Shown here in pieces: positions 26,137 to 35,312 of a stretch of 64,000 nt of DNA. The position numbers and the translations under genes are program-made. The stretch lies in the NCBI GenBank assembly GCA_020638695.1, contig JACKIB010000007.1:1-64000 (forward strand), in the 5' to 3' direction. The notes beneath the pieces are model-generated. The model was not told where the DNA came from. It was given only the letters and a program-made list of their open reading frames with translations, and searched no databases. Numbering within the stretch: position 1 is the first letter of the stretch; the number at the start of each line of letters is the position of its first letter. This stretch comes from Planctomycetota bacterium (GTDB taxonomy: Bacteria; Planctomycetota; UBA1135; UBA2386).

Positions 26137-26299
26137 GGCATCGCGCTGGATCGCGGATGGCATCGCAGCGAGCGAGTCGGTCGGCACGGATCCGGATGCT
26201 GCGAATCACCGACGCGGAAACGAGCGGCCGAACCCGCGGGACCCTCTTCCCACACCCCCGACAGTTCCGCACACTCTCCCACCCCGACGTCCCCTGCCG

Positions 26300-27010
26300 A
26301 TGACCGACCGCCTCTACTTCCGCCAGCTGCTCGCCGGCCGCGACTTCGCGCGCACCGACAACATCGCCCAGCAGATGGTGAACTTCGTCTACCTGATCGG
26401 TGACCGAACTACCGGGGAGGCGCTGGTCGTCGACCCCGCGTACGACGTGCAGGGGATCCTGCAGCTGGCGCAGGCCGACGGGATGAAGCTGGTCGGGGCA
26501 CTCGCCACCCACTACCACCCCGACCACATCGGCGGCGACCTGTTCGGACACGACGTGCAGGGGATCACCGCCCTTCTGGAGCAAGAAGGGGTGAAGGTCC
26601 ACGTACATCGCGATGAGGTGCCGTGGGTGAAGCGGATGACCGGGGTGTCCGACAGCGACCTCGCGGTTCACGACAGCGGCGACGTGGTGCGGGTCGGGCA
26701 AGTCGCGGTCGAGTTGATCCACACGCCCGGGCACACGCCGGGCAGCCAGTGCTTTCTGGTCGACAACCGCCTGGTGGCCGGGGACACGCTGTTCTTGCAG
26801 GGTTGCGGCCGCACCGACCTGCCCGGCGGCGATCCGCGACAGCTCTACCTGAGCCTGACGCAGAAGCTCGCCAAGGTGCCGGACAGCGCGGTGCTGTTCC
26901 CGGGCCACCTGTACGCGCCGGAGGGTTCGGCCGAGATGGGCGAGACGCGGCGCAGCAACGCGGTGTTCAAGCCCAGGACCGAGGCAGACTGGCTGCGGAT
27001 GTTCGGGTAG
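26300..27010 (+). CDS. MBL-fold metallo-hydrolase (glyoxalase II-like)
   Basis: A 236-residue cytoplasmic enzyme of the metallo-beta-lactamase superfamily. Metal-binding motif THYHPDHIGG (H71, H73, D75, H76), further ligand histidine in HTPGHTPGSQ, bridging Asp in VAGDTLFLQGCGRTDLPGGD and the final FPGH. The GCGRTDLPGGD segment is typical of glyoxalase II-like and persulfide-dioxygenase-like hydrolases, which act on glutathione-type thioesters or related substrates; the actual substrate is unknown. Start ATG at 26300. The trmB gene follows 11 bases after its stop, so the two are probably co-transcribed. Confidence 0.9.
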   Translation: MTDRLYFRQLLAGRDFARTDNIAQQMVNFVYLIGDRTTGEALVVDPAYDVQGILQLAQADGMKLVGALATHYHPDHIGGDLFGHDVQGITALLEQEGVKVHVHRDEVPWVKRMTGVSDSDLAVHDSGDVVRVGQVAVELIHTPGHTPGSQCFLVDNRLVAGDTLFLQGCGRTDLPGGDPRQLYLSLTQKLAKVPDSAVLFPGHLYAPEGSAEMGETRRSNAVFKPRTEADWLRMFG

Positions 27011-27021
27011 AACGCGGAGCG

Positions 27022-27729
27022 ATGCACGAGTCGGAGTCCAAGCCGCGAACCTCCCGCATGCACGCCGATGGGCGGCTGTCCTTCCGTCGTCGCGTGCCGG
27101 AGGTCGACGACCCCGACCTGCCGCTGGTGCTCGGCGGCGAGGACCCGCCCGGGCTTCGCGAACTGTTGCCGAGCGAGGCGCTGGACCTGGAGGTCGAGAT
27201 CGAGGTCGGACCGGGGAAGGGCACGTTCCTGCTCGCCGCTACCGAGGCGCGACCCGAGGCGTTCGTGCTCGGCATCGAGGCCTCTGCCAGCTACGCGAAG
27301 TACGCCGCCGAGAAGCTGAAGCAGAGCGGACGGCGCAACGGGTTGTTGCTGGTCGACAACGCCAAGGCGTTCCTCAAGGGTCAGGTGCCGGCCGGGGCGC
27401 TGCGCCGACTGCACGTCTACTTCCCCGATCCGTGGCCGAAGCGTCGCCACCGCAAGCGGCGGTTCTTCACCGAGGAGATGCCGGAAGTGGTGCACGACGC
27501 GCTCGCCGCAGACGGCTGGCTGCTCGTGGCAACCGACAACGCCGCACTCGCCGGAGAGATCACCCGGGTGCTCGGCAGCAGCCCCTTGTTGGTGCGCGAC
27601 GAGGCGGAGGAAGCTCGGTTGCGCGCCGGGCCACCCGGCCACGGGTTCTCACCGACGAGCTTCGAGCGGAAGTACCGCGCCGAGGGTCGGATCATCCGGC
27701 AGTACGCGTTCCGCCGCCGGGACGCGTAG
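27022..27729 (+). CDS. trmB: tRNA (guanine-N7-)-methyltransferase TrmB
   Basis: A 235-residue SAM-dependent methyltransferase that makes m7G46 in tRNA. Motifs: EIEVGPGKGTFLLAAT (SAM-binding loop), FVLGIEASASYAKYAAEKL, LLVDNAKAFL, and the diagnostic HVYFPDPWPKRRHRKRRF; the end (FSPTSFERKYRAEGR) matches the conserved T-x-F-E-x-K/R segment of TrmB. ATG at 27022 has CGGAG a few bases upstream and is preferred over the longer open frame that begins inside the MBL gene. Likely forms a unit with the MBL hydrolase; the following gene is convergent. Confidence 0.95.
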   Translation: MHESESKPRTSRMHADGRLSFRRRVPEVDDPDLPLVLGGEDPPGLRELLPSEALDLEVEIEVGPGKGTFLLAATEARPEAFVLGIEASASYAKYAAEKLKQSGRRNGLLLVDNAKAFLKGQVPAGALRRLHVYFPDPWPKRRHRKRRFFTEEMPEVVHDALAADGWLLVATDNAALAGEITRVLGSSPLLVRDEAEEARLRAGPPGHGFSPTSFERKYRAEGRIIRQYAFRRRDA

Positions 27730-27776
27730 TCCGAGGCTCTGCAGTTCCCTCCCCTCGAGTACGAGTCGCGGATACG

Positions 27777-27795
27777 CGGCCCGATGCATGGGCCG
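27777..27795. terminator. Possible bidirectional terminator hairpin
   Basis: CGGCCC at 27777-27782 pairs with GGGCCG at 27790-27795 around the loop GATGCAT. It lies between the convergent trmB and the small secreted protein gene. There is no T-run, so intrinsic termination is uncertain. Confidence 0.3.
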
Positions 27796-27806
27796 ACGCG
27801 CCGGCC

Positions 27807-28253
27807 CTACTTTCGGTCGGTCGGGAACACCGTCACGACCCGCGGCAACACGTAGTGCTTGCCGTCGGTGTGGGTGTAGTCCTGCTTCGCGCGCACCGTC
27901 ATCGACCCATCGGCGTGGCGCCACATCGGCTGACCATTCGAGTCGAGGCCGCGCCAGACGACAGGCGAATGATCCTTGGGGCAAGGGCCGACATGGTCTG
28001 GGTCGGGTACCTCCGCGGCACCCTGGCTCAGGGACACCGGGCGGGACAGGGCCACGGACCGCACCCCGGACGAACCCGGTGCGGCCGGGACAGCGCCGGT
28101 CAGCGACGCAATCGCAGGCTTGGCGACCATGGGTCCGGCGGCCGCGGGCGAGCCGGAGCCGGCTCCACAGCGCTTGCCGTCGAACACGAACACGCTCAGC
28201 ACCAGCCCCAACGCCAGTGCCGTGCACACCCTAGCCGTCCTGTCGGTCTTCAC
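27807..28253 (-). CDS. Small exported protein of unknown function
   Basis: A 148-residue protein. The start is taken as GTG at 28253 because it opens an N-terminal hydrophobic segment (VCTALALGLVLSVFVF) after two basic residues; the frame is open to 28304. The middle is alanine/glycine/serine rich and probably disordered. The C-terminal half has a compact motif, CPKDHSPVVWRGLDSNGQ, then MWRHADGSMTVRAKQDYTH and a terminal VVTVFP. No family recognised. It sits between trmB and the 420-residue secreted protein, facing the same way as the latter. Confidence 0.6.
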   Translation of the reverse strand: MKTDRTARVCTALALGLVLSVFVFDGKRCGAGSGSPAAAGPMVAKPAIASLTGAVPAAPGSSGVRSVALSRPVSLSQGAAEVPDPDHVGPCPKDHSPVVWRGLDSNGQPMWRHADGSMTVRAKQDYTHTDGKHYVLPRVVTVFPTDRK

Positions 28254-28316
28254 GACGCCGGCACCTACGCCGCCGCTCACCCGGGAGGCTCGACAATCTT
28301 CCACACCCGCCTCCGC

Positions 28317-29579
28317 TCAGTTCAGGGTGACCCGCACCACGTTGGTGGCGTCGAGGAAGTTCGCTTGCACGTCCGCGACCACGGCCTGGACCCAGAAGGT
28401 CTGCCCCTTGAGCGCGGCGTTGGGCTGTTGGAGGAAGCGATTGGAGGCCCACGCACCGTCCAGGTCGACCGCGAACCCGGCGATGCCCTGCTTGGCGTAC
28501 GGGCCGAGGAAGCCCCACGCTCCGACGCGGAACAGCGTTCCGAGATCGACCACCGGGCTGTCCACCCGAAGCTTGGCGCCGCCGAGGTTGAGCGTCGAGC
28601 TCGGACCGTTGGCCTGGAACGACACCACCATCGGCACGGTCGCGAACTGCTGCGGTGTCTTGCTGGCGTACGATGCGGCGTGCACGAAGAACCCGACGTC
28701 GTTGGGCAGGCGGCTGGTGGCGATGTCGGTGGCGAACGCGCCCGGCCCCATGGTGGTCTCCACCGAGTTGGTCGGGAGCCCGCCCGACGACGTGCCGTAC
28801 ATGGTCAGCGTCGGGTTGTCGAACAACAACGAAAGGTAGAGTTCGCCGCGCGGGCTCGGGGTTCCGAGCATGCCGTACATCTCCAGCGTGTCGGTCGCCT
28901 TCACGTAGCTGCCGCTGTAGCTGTCGCGCCCGGGTGCCAGGTGACGCTCTTCGTAGCTCGGCACCATGACCAGCGCGGGCACCTTGGTGTTGGTCAACGA
29001 CTCGCCGTCGTTCGACAGGACCATCACGGCGACTCCGGCGCGCGCGTTGTTGACGGTGGAAGGCACCTTCAACAACTGCTTGAGCATCGGGTCGCTGGCG
29101 TTCGGGTCCATCTCGACCTGCACGAGGTGGGCACCGGCCGCACTGAAGTCGAGACTGATCGCGCCGAACGTGCCGCTCAGCGGCTGGGTGATGTCGAGCG
29201 CTTCGTACTCCTTCACGCCCAGCACCGGCCCGCCGAGCTTGACCACCTTGGTGCGGTAGAGCCGCAGTTCCGGCACGCGCACGCGCGCGGGGAAGAAGCT
29301 GTCGTACTTGCGATGCACGGCGACCGCCATCCGGTAGCCACTGACTCGGTGGTCCTCACCGCGTTCGGTGATCTCGGCCGGCAGCACCTTGAACAACCCG
29401 TCACCGGCCTTCGCACCGGTGGTCGTACCCTGGCCGGGGAACAAATCGTCGCGGTCGGTGAGGATCCGGTTGCTGAAGTCGAGGCGGTTGTGGGCGAACG
29501 CGGTTTGGGCCGCGGCGCTGGCCGGCAGGGCTGCGGCCACGACGGCGACGAGGAAGCCAGGGAGCTCGGGGAAACGCAC
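28317..29579 (-). CDS. Secreted protein with planctomycete-type C-terminal domain
   Basis: A 420-residue exported protein. GTG at 29579 opens a clear signal peptide (FLVAVVAAALPASAAAQ); the frame is open for another 470 codons upstream only as a shadow of lysS. The mature part is beta-rich and Ala/Gly/Thr-rich, with few charged clusters, and ends in a module (LKGQTFWVQAVVADVQANFL ... TNVVRVTL) that resembles the C-terminal domain of the Kelch protein at 201-1646. This suggests a shared cell-surface anchoring or export-related domain. The first domain (LDFSNRILTDRDDLFPGQG ...) is not recognised. It is divergent from lysS. Confidence 0.72.
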   Translation of the reverse strand: MRFPELPGFLVAVVAAALPASAAAQTAFAHNRLDFSNRILTDRDDLFPGQGTTTGAKAGDGLFKVLPAEITERGEDHRVSGYRMAVAVHRKYDSFFPARVRVPELRLYRTKVVKLGGPVLGVKEYEALDITQPLSGTFGAISLDFSAAGAHLVQVEMDPNASDPMLKQLLKVPSTVNNARAGVAVMVLSNDGESLTNTKVPALVMVPSYEERHLAPGRDSYSGSYVKATDTLEMYGMLGTPSPRGELYLSLLFDNPTLTMYGTSSGGLPTNSVETTMGPGAFATDIATSRLPNDVGFFVHAASYASKTPQQFATVPMVVSFQANGPSSTLNLGGAKLRVDSPVVDLGTLFRVGAWGFLGPYAKQGIAGFAVDLDGAWASNRFLQQPNAALKGQTFWVQAVVADVQANFLDATNVVRVTLN

Positions 29580-29735
29580 GGTTCGAGGGGAGGGGACGAG
29601 ACGGAGGCACGAGAAGGATACCCGCGGGCTCGGCCGCCCGCCGAGATTCTGTGGACCCCCGCGTTCTCGGCGGCGACGCTTTGACCTATCCTCCCGCCGG
29701 AGCTCGCCGACCCCGCCCTTACGCCGACAAGTATC

Positions 29736-31226
29736 GTGACCGACCGCATCGCCTCCGACCGCCTGGAGAAGCTCGAGGCGCTGCGCGCCGCTGCCATCGA
29801 CCCCTACCCGGCGCGGGTTCCGCAGCCGACCGCGATCGCCGCATGCCTCGAAGGGATCGATGCGCGCCAGGGCGAAACCGTGGTGGTCGGCGGCCGCCTC
29901 GGTCAGGTGCGCGACTTCGGCAAGCTGCGGTTCGCCCACCTGCGCGACCGCACCGGCGAGATCCAGATCGGCTTCCGCCGCGACGACCTCGCCGGGTTCT
30001 GGCCGCAGCGCAAGTTGGTGGAGACCGCCGACCACGTGGTGGTGCGCGGCGAGCTCGGCAAGACGCAGAAGGGCGAGGACACGGTGTGGGCGCACGAGGT
30101 GACGCTGGCCGGAAAGTGCCTGCGGCACCCGCCGGAGAAGTGGCACGGGATGAAGGACACCGAGGCCCGGTACCGGCAGCGCTACGCGGACCTGTTCGCC
30201 AATCCGGAGGTGCGCGACACCTTCGTGCTGCGCAGCCGGATCGTGCAGGAGCTGCGCCGCTACTTCCATCTGCTCGGCTACCTCGAAGTCGAAACGCCGA
30301 TCCTGCAGCCGATCTTCGGCGGAGCCACCGCCCGGCCGTTCACCACCCACCACAACACGCTCGACATGCCGCTGTTCCTGCGCATCGCGCCGGAGCTGTA
30401 CCTCAAGCGGCTGATCGTGGGCGGGATGGAGCGGGTATTCGAAGTCGGCCGGGTGTTCCGCAACGAGGGGATCAGCATGCGGCACAACCCGGAGTTCACG
30501 ATGCTGGAGTCGTACGAGGCCTACGCCGACTACCGGACCATCATGGAGCGGGTCGAGGGGTTGTTCGCCCACCTGTGCACCACCGTGGTCGGCGGCTCCA
30601 AGGTGGTGTTCCGCGAGGTCGAGTACGACCTCCAGCCGCCGTTCCAGAAGCGCGCCTACTGCGAGTTGTTGGCGGAGAAGAACGACGGGCTGGACTTCTT
30701 CGACGGCGAGGCCGTGCTGCGCCGCGCCCGCGAACTCGAGTTGAAGACCGACGGGATGCCGCTCGAGAAGGTCGCCAACGACATCTTCGAGGCGACCGTC
30801 GAGGACTCCCTCGGTGGACCGGTGTTCGTCTACGACTACCCGACCGCGATCTGCCCGCTGGCCAAGCAGCGACCGGACGACCCGCGACTGGCGGAGCGCT
30901 TCGAGCTGTTCATCGCCGGGATGGAACTCGGCAACGCGTTCTCGGAGCTCAACGACCCACAGGACCAAGAGGCGCGGTTCCGCAAGCAACTGGAACACGT
31001 CGACGAGGAGTCGCCGTCGGAGCTCGACGAGGACTACGTCGCCGCTCTGGAATACGGCATGCCGCCGGCCGGCGGGCTCGGGATCGGCATCGATCGACTG
31101 TGCATGTTGCTGACCGGATCGAGCACGATCCGCGACGTGGTGCTGTTCCCGCTGTTGCGGCAGGTGAAGGACGTGCCGATCCAGGCCGACCAGGACGCCG
31201 CGGGGGACCAGAGCGGCGAAGGCTGA
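29736..31226 (+). CDS. lysS: Lysyl-tRNA synthetase, class II
   Basis: A 496-residue class II aminoacyl-tRNA synthetase that charges tRNA-Lys. The N-terminal OB-fold anticodon domain (residues about 55-150; ETVVVGGRLGQVRDFGKLRF) is followed by the catalytic domain: motif 2 VFEVGRVFRNEGISMRHNPE (about 235-255) and motif 3 GLGIGIDRLCMLLTGS (about 447-462). Length is normal. The start is GTG at 29736. The next gene (LolC-type permease) begins 11 bases after its stop, so lysS heads a unit with the lipoprotein-release transporter. Confidence 0.97.
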   Translation: MTDRIASDRLEKLEALRAAAIDPYPARVPQPTAIAACLEGIDARQGETVVVGGRLGQVRDFGKLRFAHLRDRTGEIQIGFRRDDLAGFWPQRKLVETADHVVVRGELGKTQKGEDTVWAHEVTLAGKCLRHPPEKWHGMKDTEARYRQRYADLFANPEVRDTFVLRSRIVQELRRYFHLLGYLEVETPILQPIFGGATARPFTTHHNTLDMPLFLRIAPELYLKRLIVGGMERVFEVGRVFRNEGISMRHNPEFTMLESYEAYADYRTIMERVEGLFAHLCTTVVGGSKVVFREVEYDLQPPFQKRAYCELLAEKNDGLDFFDGEAVLRRARELELKTDGMPLEKVANDIFEATVEDSLGGPVFVYDYPTAICPLAKQRPDDPRLAERFELFIAGMELGNAFSELNDPQDQEARFRKQLEHVDEESPSELDEDYVAALEYGMPPAGGLGIGIDRLCMLLTGSSTIRDVVLFPLLRQVKDVPIQADQDAAGDQSGEG

Positions 31227-31237
31227 TCGCTGCCGAC

Positions 31238-32656
31238 GTGCTGCCCTACGCGTTCTCCTGGTTCCTGGCGATTCGCTACCTGCTGACCCGTTGGGTCAAC
31301 GTGATCGGCATGGTGGGAATCGCGCTGGCGGTGTGGGCGATGATCGTCGTGATCGCGGTGTTCTCCGGGTTCATCGCCGAGGCGCGCGCCGGGATCGAGG
31401 CAGCGTCGCCGCACCTGCTGCTCACTGGCATGAAGCGCGGCACCGATTTCCGCGCGCTCGAACCGATTCTGGGGGCCGACCCGGACGTCGTGGCGACCGC
31501 CCCGCGCCTCACCCACTTCGCCATGCTGTTTCCCCACGGTGGCCGATCGGTGGTCAAGCGCACCGATGCCACCGCCGCCGGAACCGGCAACTACGTGATG
31601 TTGCTCGGCATCGATCCGGACCGCGAGGATCGCGTCACCGGTTTCCGCAGCTGGCTCGATCCATCGGTGCGCAAGTACTCGGAACGCGTCGACCCGCGGA
31701 ACTACGTGATCCGCGACCGGCAGAACCCGTTCCAGGTGTCCGCCGAACTGGTCGCACGGGCCGCCGCGGAGTTGCAGGGGGTCGCCGCCGGCAGCGACCT
31801 GCTGGCGGCGCGCGACGGGATCATTCTCGGGATGGACCGGTTGATTCGCGGCGACGAGATGCAGCCCGGGCAGCGAGTCGATGTGGTCAGCGCTCGCCTG
31901 CAGCCAACCGGCGACGGGTTCAAGGTGCGGAGCATCAAGATCAACGCCTACCTGTCGGGGGCGTACTTCACCCAACACCGCTTGTTGGCGCAGAGCGTCT
32001 GCCTGATCGACATCGGCGTGCTACGCCCCTACCTGGACGGTGGCGACCCGCTCGACCCCGCCCAGCTGGTGACCGACGTCGCCGTGCGACTGCGCGACGG
32101 CGCCGACCGCGCCGCAGTGGCCAAACGGCTGGAGCGGGCCCTACACGACGTGTGCGGCGGCAAGCTGCTGGACTACGAGCAGCAGAACGCCACGTATCTC
32201 GGTGCGGTGAACCAAGAGCGCACGCTGATGAAGTTCGTCCTGTTCGCGGTGATGTTGGTCGCCGGGTTCCTGATCTTCGCGACGCTCTACATGATGGTCA
32301 GCCAGAAGATCACCGACATCGGGATCCTGACCTCGCTGGGCGCCACCCCGGGCGGCGTCGGCACGGTATTCCTGCTCAGCGGCATGGTGATCGGTGCGAT
32401 CGGCTGCACGATCGGTGTGATCACGGGGTTCTTGTCGGCGTACTACCTGAACGCGATCAACGACCGGGTACGCGACTGGACCGGACAGGAGTTGTTTCCG
32501 ACCAACATCTACAGCCTCGACCGCGTGCCGGTCGACCTCGACCCGCGCTGGATGGCGCAGGTCGCCGGACTCGCCCTGTTGCTGTCGCTGCTGGTCGCCT
32601 GGTTGCCCGCCCGCCGCGCGGCGCGACAGGACCCGATCAAGGCCCTCACCCACTGA
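31238..32656 (+). CDS. lolC: LolC/LolE-type ABC transporter permease
   Basis: A 472-residue inner-membrane protein of the MacB/LolC family, part of the complex that extracts lipoproteins from the inner membrane. One N-terminal transmembrane helix (WVNVIGMVGIALAVWAMIVV), a large periplasmic domain (about residues 50-330), then three C-terminal helices (LFAVMLVAGFLIFATLYMMV; VFLLSGMVIGAIGCTIGVIT; VAGLALLLSLLVAW). LolC-type hallmarks are the MVSQKITDIGILTSLGATP cytoplasmic loop and the terminal AARQDPIKALTH. Start taken as GTG at 31238. It is followed by the ATPase (10-base gap) and a paralogous permease. Confidence 0.9.
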   Translation: MLPYAFSWFLAIRYLLTRWVNVIGMVGIALAVWAMIVVIAVFSGFIAEARAGIEAASPHLLLTGMKRGTDFRALEPILGADPDVVATAPRLTHFAMLFPHGGRSVVKRTDATAAGTGNYVMLLGIDPDREDRVTGFRSWLDPSVRKYSERVDPRNYVIRDRQNPFQVSAELVARAAAELQGVAAGSDLLAARDGIILGMDRLIRGDEMQPGQRVDVVSARLQPTGDGFKVRSIKINAYLSGAYFTQHRLLAQSVCLIDIGVLRPYLDGGDPLDPAQLVTDVAVRLRDGADRAAVAKRLERALHDVCGGKLLDYEQQNATYLGAVNQERTLMKFVLFAVMLVAGFLIFATLYMMVSQKITDIGILTSLGATPGGVGTVFLLSGMVIGAIGCTIGVITGFLSAYYLNAINDRVRDWTGQELFPTNIYSLDRVPVDLDPRWMAQVAGLALLLSLLVAWLPARRAARQDPIKALTH

Positions 32657-32666
32657 TGCCCGCCCC

Positions 32667-33359
32667 ATGCCACCGATCCTGAGCGCCCGCAACGTCGAGA
32701 AGGGTTACCGCCTCGGTCGCAACCAAGTCCCGGTCCTGCGCGGCGTCGACCTCGACGTCGAGTCCGGCGAGATGGTGGCACTGCTCGGCCAGTCCGGCGC
32801 CGGCAAGTCGACCCTGCTCTACCTGCTGGGCTTGCTCGACCGACCGAGCTCCGGATCGATCGCGTTCGACGGCCGCGCGGTGCACGACCTGTCGAACATC
32901 GAGCGCGCGGAGCTGCGGCACAGCGAGATCGGCTTCGTGTTCCAGTTCTACCACCTGATCCCCGAGCTCACCGCGCTGCAGAACGTGAAGCTCGGCCGGA
33001 TGATGCTCACCAGGCCATTGGAGTACATGCGGCAGCGCAAGGACATCCACGCGCAGGCGACCGAGCTGCTGACGCGCGTCGGCCTGTCCGGGCGGTTGGG
33101 ACACCGGCCGAACGAGCTGTCCGGTGGCGAGCGCCAGCGGGTCGCGATCGCGCGGGCACTGATCTCCAAGCCGCGGGTGATCCTGGCCGACGAGCCGACC
33201 GGCAATCTCGACTCGAAGACCGCCGAAGACGTGCTGGAGATCCTGTTCCAGCTCAATCGCGACCAGGGCATCGCCTTCCTGTTGGTCACCCACAACGAGG
33301 AGCTGGCGGCACGGTGTGACCGGGTCGTGGAGATGAAGGACGGCAGGGTCGTCGGCTGA
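32667..33359 (+). CDS. lolD: LolD-type ABC transporter ATP-binding protein
   Basis: A 230-residue ATPase. Walker A GQSGAGKST (about 41-49), Q-loop GFVFQFYHLIPELTAL, signature LSGGERQ (about 150), Walker B VILADEPTGNLD (about 170) and switch histidine LLVTHNEEL. The FQFYHLIPELTA and DEPTGNLD segments are typical of LolD/MacB/FtsE-type transporters. It powers the two flanking permeases. Its stop overlaps the start of the second permease (TGATG). Confidence 0.95.
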   Translation: MPPILSARNVEKGYRLGRNQVPVLRGVDLDVESGEMVALLGQSGAGKSTLLYLLGLLDRPSSGSIAFDGRAVHDLSNIERAELRHSEIGFVFQFYHLIPELTALQNVKLGRMMLTRPLEYMRQRKDIHAQATELLTRVGLSGRLGHRPNELSGGERQRVAIARALISKPRVILADEPTGNLDSKTAEDVLEILFQLNRDQGIAFLLVTHNEELAARCDRVVEMKDGRVVG

Positions 33360-34645
33360 TGTACGCCCTCTACCTCGGACTGCGCTACATGGTGAGCCGG
33401 CCGGTGAACCTGCTGGGCATCGGCGGCGTGACGCTCGGGGTGTGGGCACTGATCGTGATCGTCTCGATCTTCTCCGGCTACATCACCGAAGTGCGGGCCC
33501 ACGTCCGAATGGCTTCGGCCGACATCGTCGCGTTCCACCTCGGCCCGCAGACCAGCTACGCGTCGGCGCACAGCGCCCTGGGTGGCGATGCGAACGTCGC
33601 GGACTGCGCCCCGCGGCTGCTGTGGCCCGGGTTGATCCACCCACCCAACAACGAACTCGCCGACCCGTGGATTCCCGGCGCGGCGCCCCCATCGGGCAGG
33701 TTCGTCACCCTGACCGGAATCGACCCGGTCGCCGAGGCACGCACCTCCGGATTCGCCTCGTGGCTGCTCCCCGGTCCAGCCGGCGACCTCGACCCCGCGG
33801 CACTCGCCAAGGCCGAGGACTGGATCCTGGTCAGCAGCAAGATCGCCGCCAAACGGGGGCTCAGCATCGGCGACCGGCTGGTCGTGACGTCCGGCGGCGG
33901 CGACGCCCTGGCGACGCACACGTTCCGCGTGGCCGGCACCTTCGCCACCAAGCACACCGGCTTCGACAACCACACGGTGTTCGTGTCGATCGGGGTACTG
34001 CGCACCCTGCTCGGCTACGGCGCGCTCGACTTCGTCAACGAGATCGCGATCAAACTGCACCACGTGGAACCCGAGGTGGTGGCGCAGACCGGCCGCCGAC
34101 TGACCTTGGCACTCCTCGCCCACCCGGAGTTCCAGTTCTCCCGCCCCTACGTGCTGCCCCAGGGCGAGCAGGAACGAGATTTCCTGTCCGCGGTCGACCA
34201 CCAGCGCGGGCTGATGAAGATGGTGCTGTTCGTCATCATGGTGATCGCGGCATTCCTGGTGTACGCGACCTTGTCGATGATGGTGACCGAGAAGACGCAC
34301 GACATCGGCGTGTTGGCGGCGCTGGGTGCGACGCGCGACGGCGTGTTGGGCGTGTTCTCGCTGTGCGGGTTGGCGATCGCGCTGGTCGGCACCACGCTCG
34401 GGGTGGTCAGCGGCTGCCTGACTTCGATCTACCTGGACGACTTCAACACGTTCATGGCTCGGCACTTCGACGTCAATCTGTTCCCGACCGAGGTCTACAA
34501 CCTGCCCCGCGTGCCGTACGCCCTCGATCCTTGGTGGATCGGTCTGGTCGCCGGAAGCTCGCTCGTGTTGTGCCTGCTCGCCGCGGCGATCCCGGCCCTG
34601 CGGGCGATGCGGCGCGACCCGCTGGAGTGCCTGCGCACGGAGTGA
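33359..34645 (+). CDS. lolE: Second LolC/LolE-type ABC transporter permease
   Basis: A 428-residue paralogue of the permease at 31238, with the same layout: N-terminal helix (PVNLLGIGGVTLGVWALIVI), periplasmic domain, and C-terminal helices (VLFVIMVIAAFLVYATLSMM; GLAIALVGTTLGVVSGCL; AGSSLVLCLLAAAIPAL). The loop MVTEKTHDIGVLAALGATR and end AMRRDPLECLRTE match the family. Two different permeases around one ATPase is the arrangement of heterodimeric LolCDE. ATG at 33359 overlaps the lolD stop. Which of the two permeases corresponds to LolC and which to LolE cannot be decided here. Confidence 0.9.
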   Translation: MYALYLGLRYMVSRPVNLLGIGGVTLGVWALIVIVSIFSGYITEVRAHVRMASADIVAFHLGPQTSYASAHSALGGDANVADCAPRLLWPGLIHPPNNELADPWIPGAAPPSGRFVTLTGIDPVAEARTSGFASWLLPGPAGDLDPAALAKAEDWILVSSKIAAKRGLSIGDRLVVTSGGGDALATHTFRVAGTFATKHTGFDNHTVFVSIGVLRTLLGYGALDFVNEIAIKLHHVEPEVVAQTGRRLTLALLAHPEFQFSRPYVLPQGEQERDFLSAVDHQRGLMKMVLFVIMVIAAFLVYATLSMMVTEKTHDIGVLAALGATRDGVLGVFSLCGLAIALVGTTLGVVSGCLTSIYLDDFNTFMARHFDVNLFPTEVYNLPRVPYALDPWWIGLVAGSSLVLCLLAAAIPALRAMRRDPLECLRTE

Positions 34646-34704
34646 TCGGCGGGGGCGCGGCCGCGCCCTTGACCGGATGGCCTCGACGTGCCGAAATGGA
34701 GGGC

Positions 34705-35070
34705 ATGCGCCCGACCACCCGCCTGTGCACACTGTTGCTCCTCGGGTGCCTTCTCGCCGGCTGCCAGACGCCGCAGGCCGCGGTCGAGCTGCTCGGCCGT
34801 CCGCTGCAGCGGCTGTCCCGCAGCACCCAGCGCATCCTGGGCTCCGAGTTGCTGCGCCCGGTGGCCCTGCGTCACGCGCTGTTGCCGTGGCATCAGGAGA
34901 TCTCCGGGCGCCCCACGCGGATCCGGGAGGGATCGACCGCGTTGCTCAGCAACGCGATCGGACGGCTGCGCGAGATCCCCAAGTCGGTGAAGGCGGCCTT
35001 CTCGTGGCTGGGCTTCGATCGGCTACCGGCGCTCGGCAAGAAGATCGAGTCGGGCCGACTGCTGCGCTAG
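34705..35070 (+). CDS. Small lipoprotein, likely LolCDE-linked
   Basis: A 121-residue lipoprotein: MRPTTRLCTLLLLGCLLAGC with lipobox LAGC, mature Cys at about residue 20. The rest is basic and helical (ELLGRPLQRLSRSTQRILG; IGRLREIPKSVKAAFSWLGF). ATG at 34705 has GGAGG just upstream, overlapping an alternative ATG at 34696. It begins 60 bases after the second permease in the same direction, so it may be co-expressed with, and a client of, the lipoprotein transporter. No family recognised. Confidence 0.7.
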   Translation: MRPTTRLCTLLLLGCLLAGCQTPQAAVELLGRPLQRLSRSTQRILGSELLRPVALRHALLPWHQEISGRPTRIREGSTALLSNAIGRLREIPKSVKAAFSWLGFDRLPALGKKIESGRLLR

Positions 35071-35312
35071 TGGGGTGTGTCCGAAGTTCGTTGCATAAGT
35101 CGTCGAGTCATGCGGTTCGCTGCGCAAGGCTGACGGCGGCTGGTATTTGAGTCAGTTCGGTCGAGACAAGAACTGCGACCGACACGGCTTGCCCCGAGGC
35201 AGACGATTGGTGGACAAGCTGGCCAAACGGCGGACGAGGGACTGGAGCTTGCGACGCCGCGAGCGGGCCGTAAGGCACGAGGCCAGCATTTATGTGACCC
35301 GAGAACTTCGGA
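35071..35312 (+). repeat. Interspersed repeat, family A (long copy)
   Basis: Begins at the base after the lipoprotein stop codon. The first 51 bases match 24123-24173 at about 88 percent; later blocks GACGCCGCGAGCGG (35253-35266) and GAACTTCGGA (35303-35312) match in order with larger spacing. This longer copy may be closer to the original element. Reverse-strand translation shows protein-like fragments but no intact gene. Confidence 0.65.

Noticed and set aside
26137..26299. Possible small gene between the ThuA/DsbD-like gene and the MBL gene
   Set aside because: Only 163 bases, basic low-complexity translation and no ribosome-binding site.
28317..30998. 893-residue minus-strand frame reaching into lysS
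   Set aside because: Only the part from GTG 29579 onward has a signal peptide and protein-like sequence; the upstream part is antisense to lysS.
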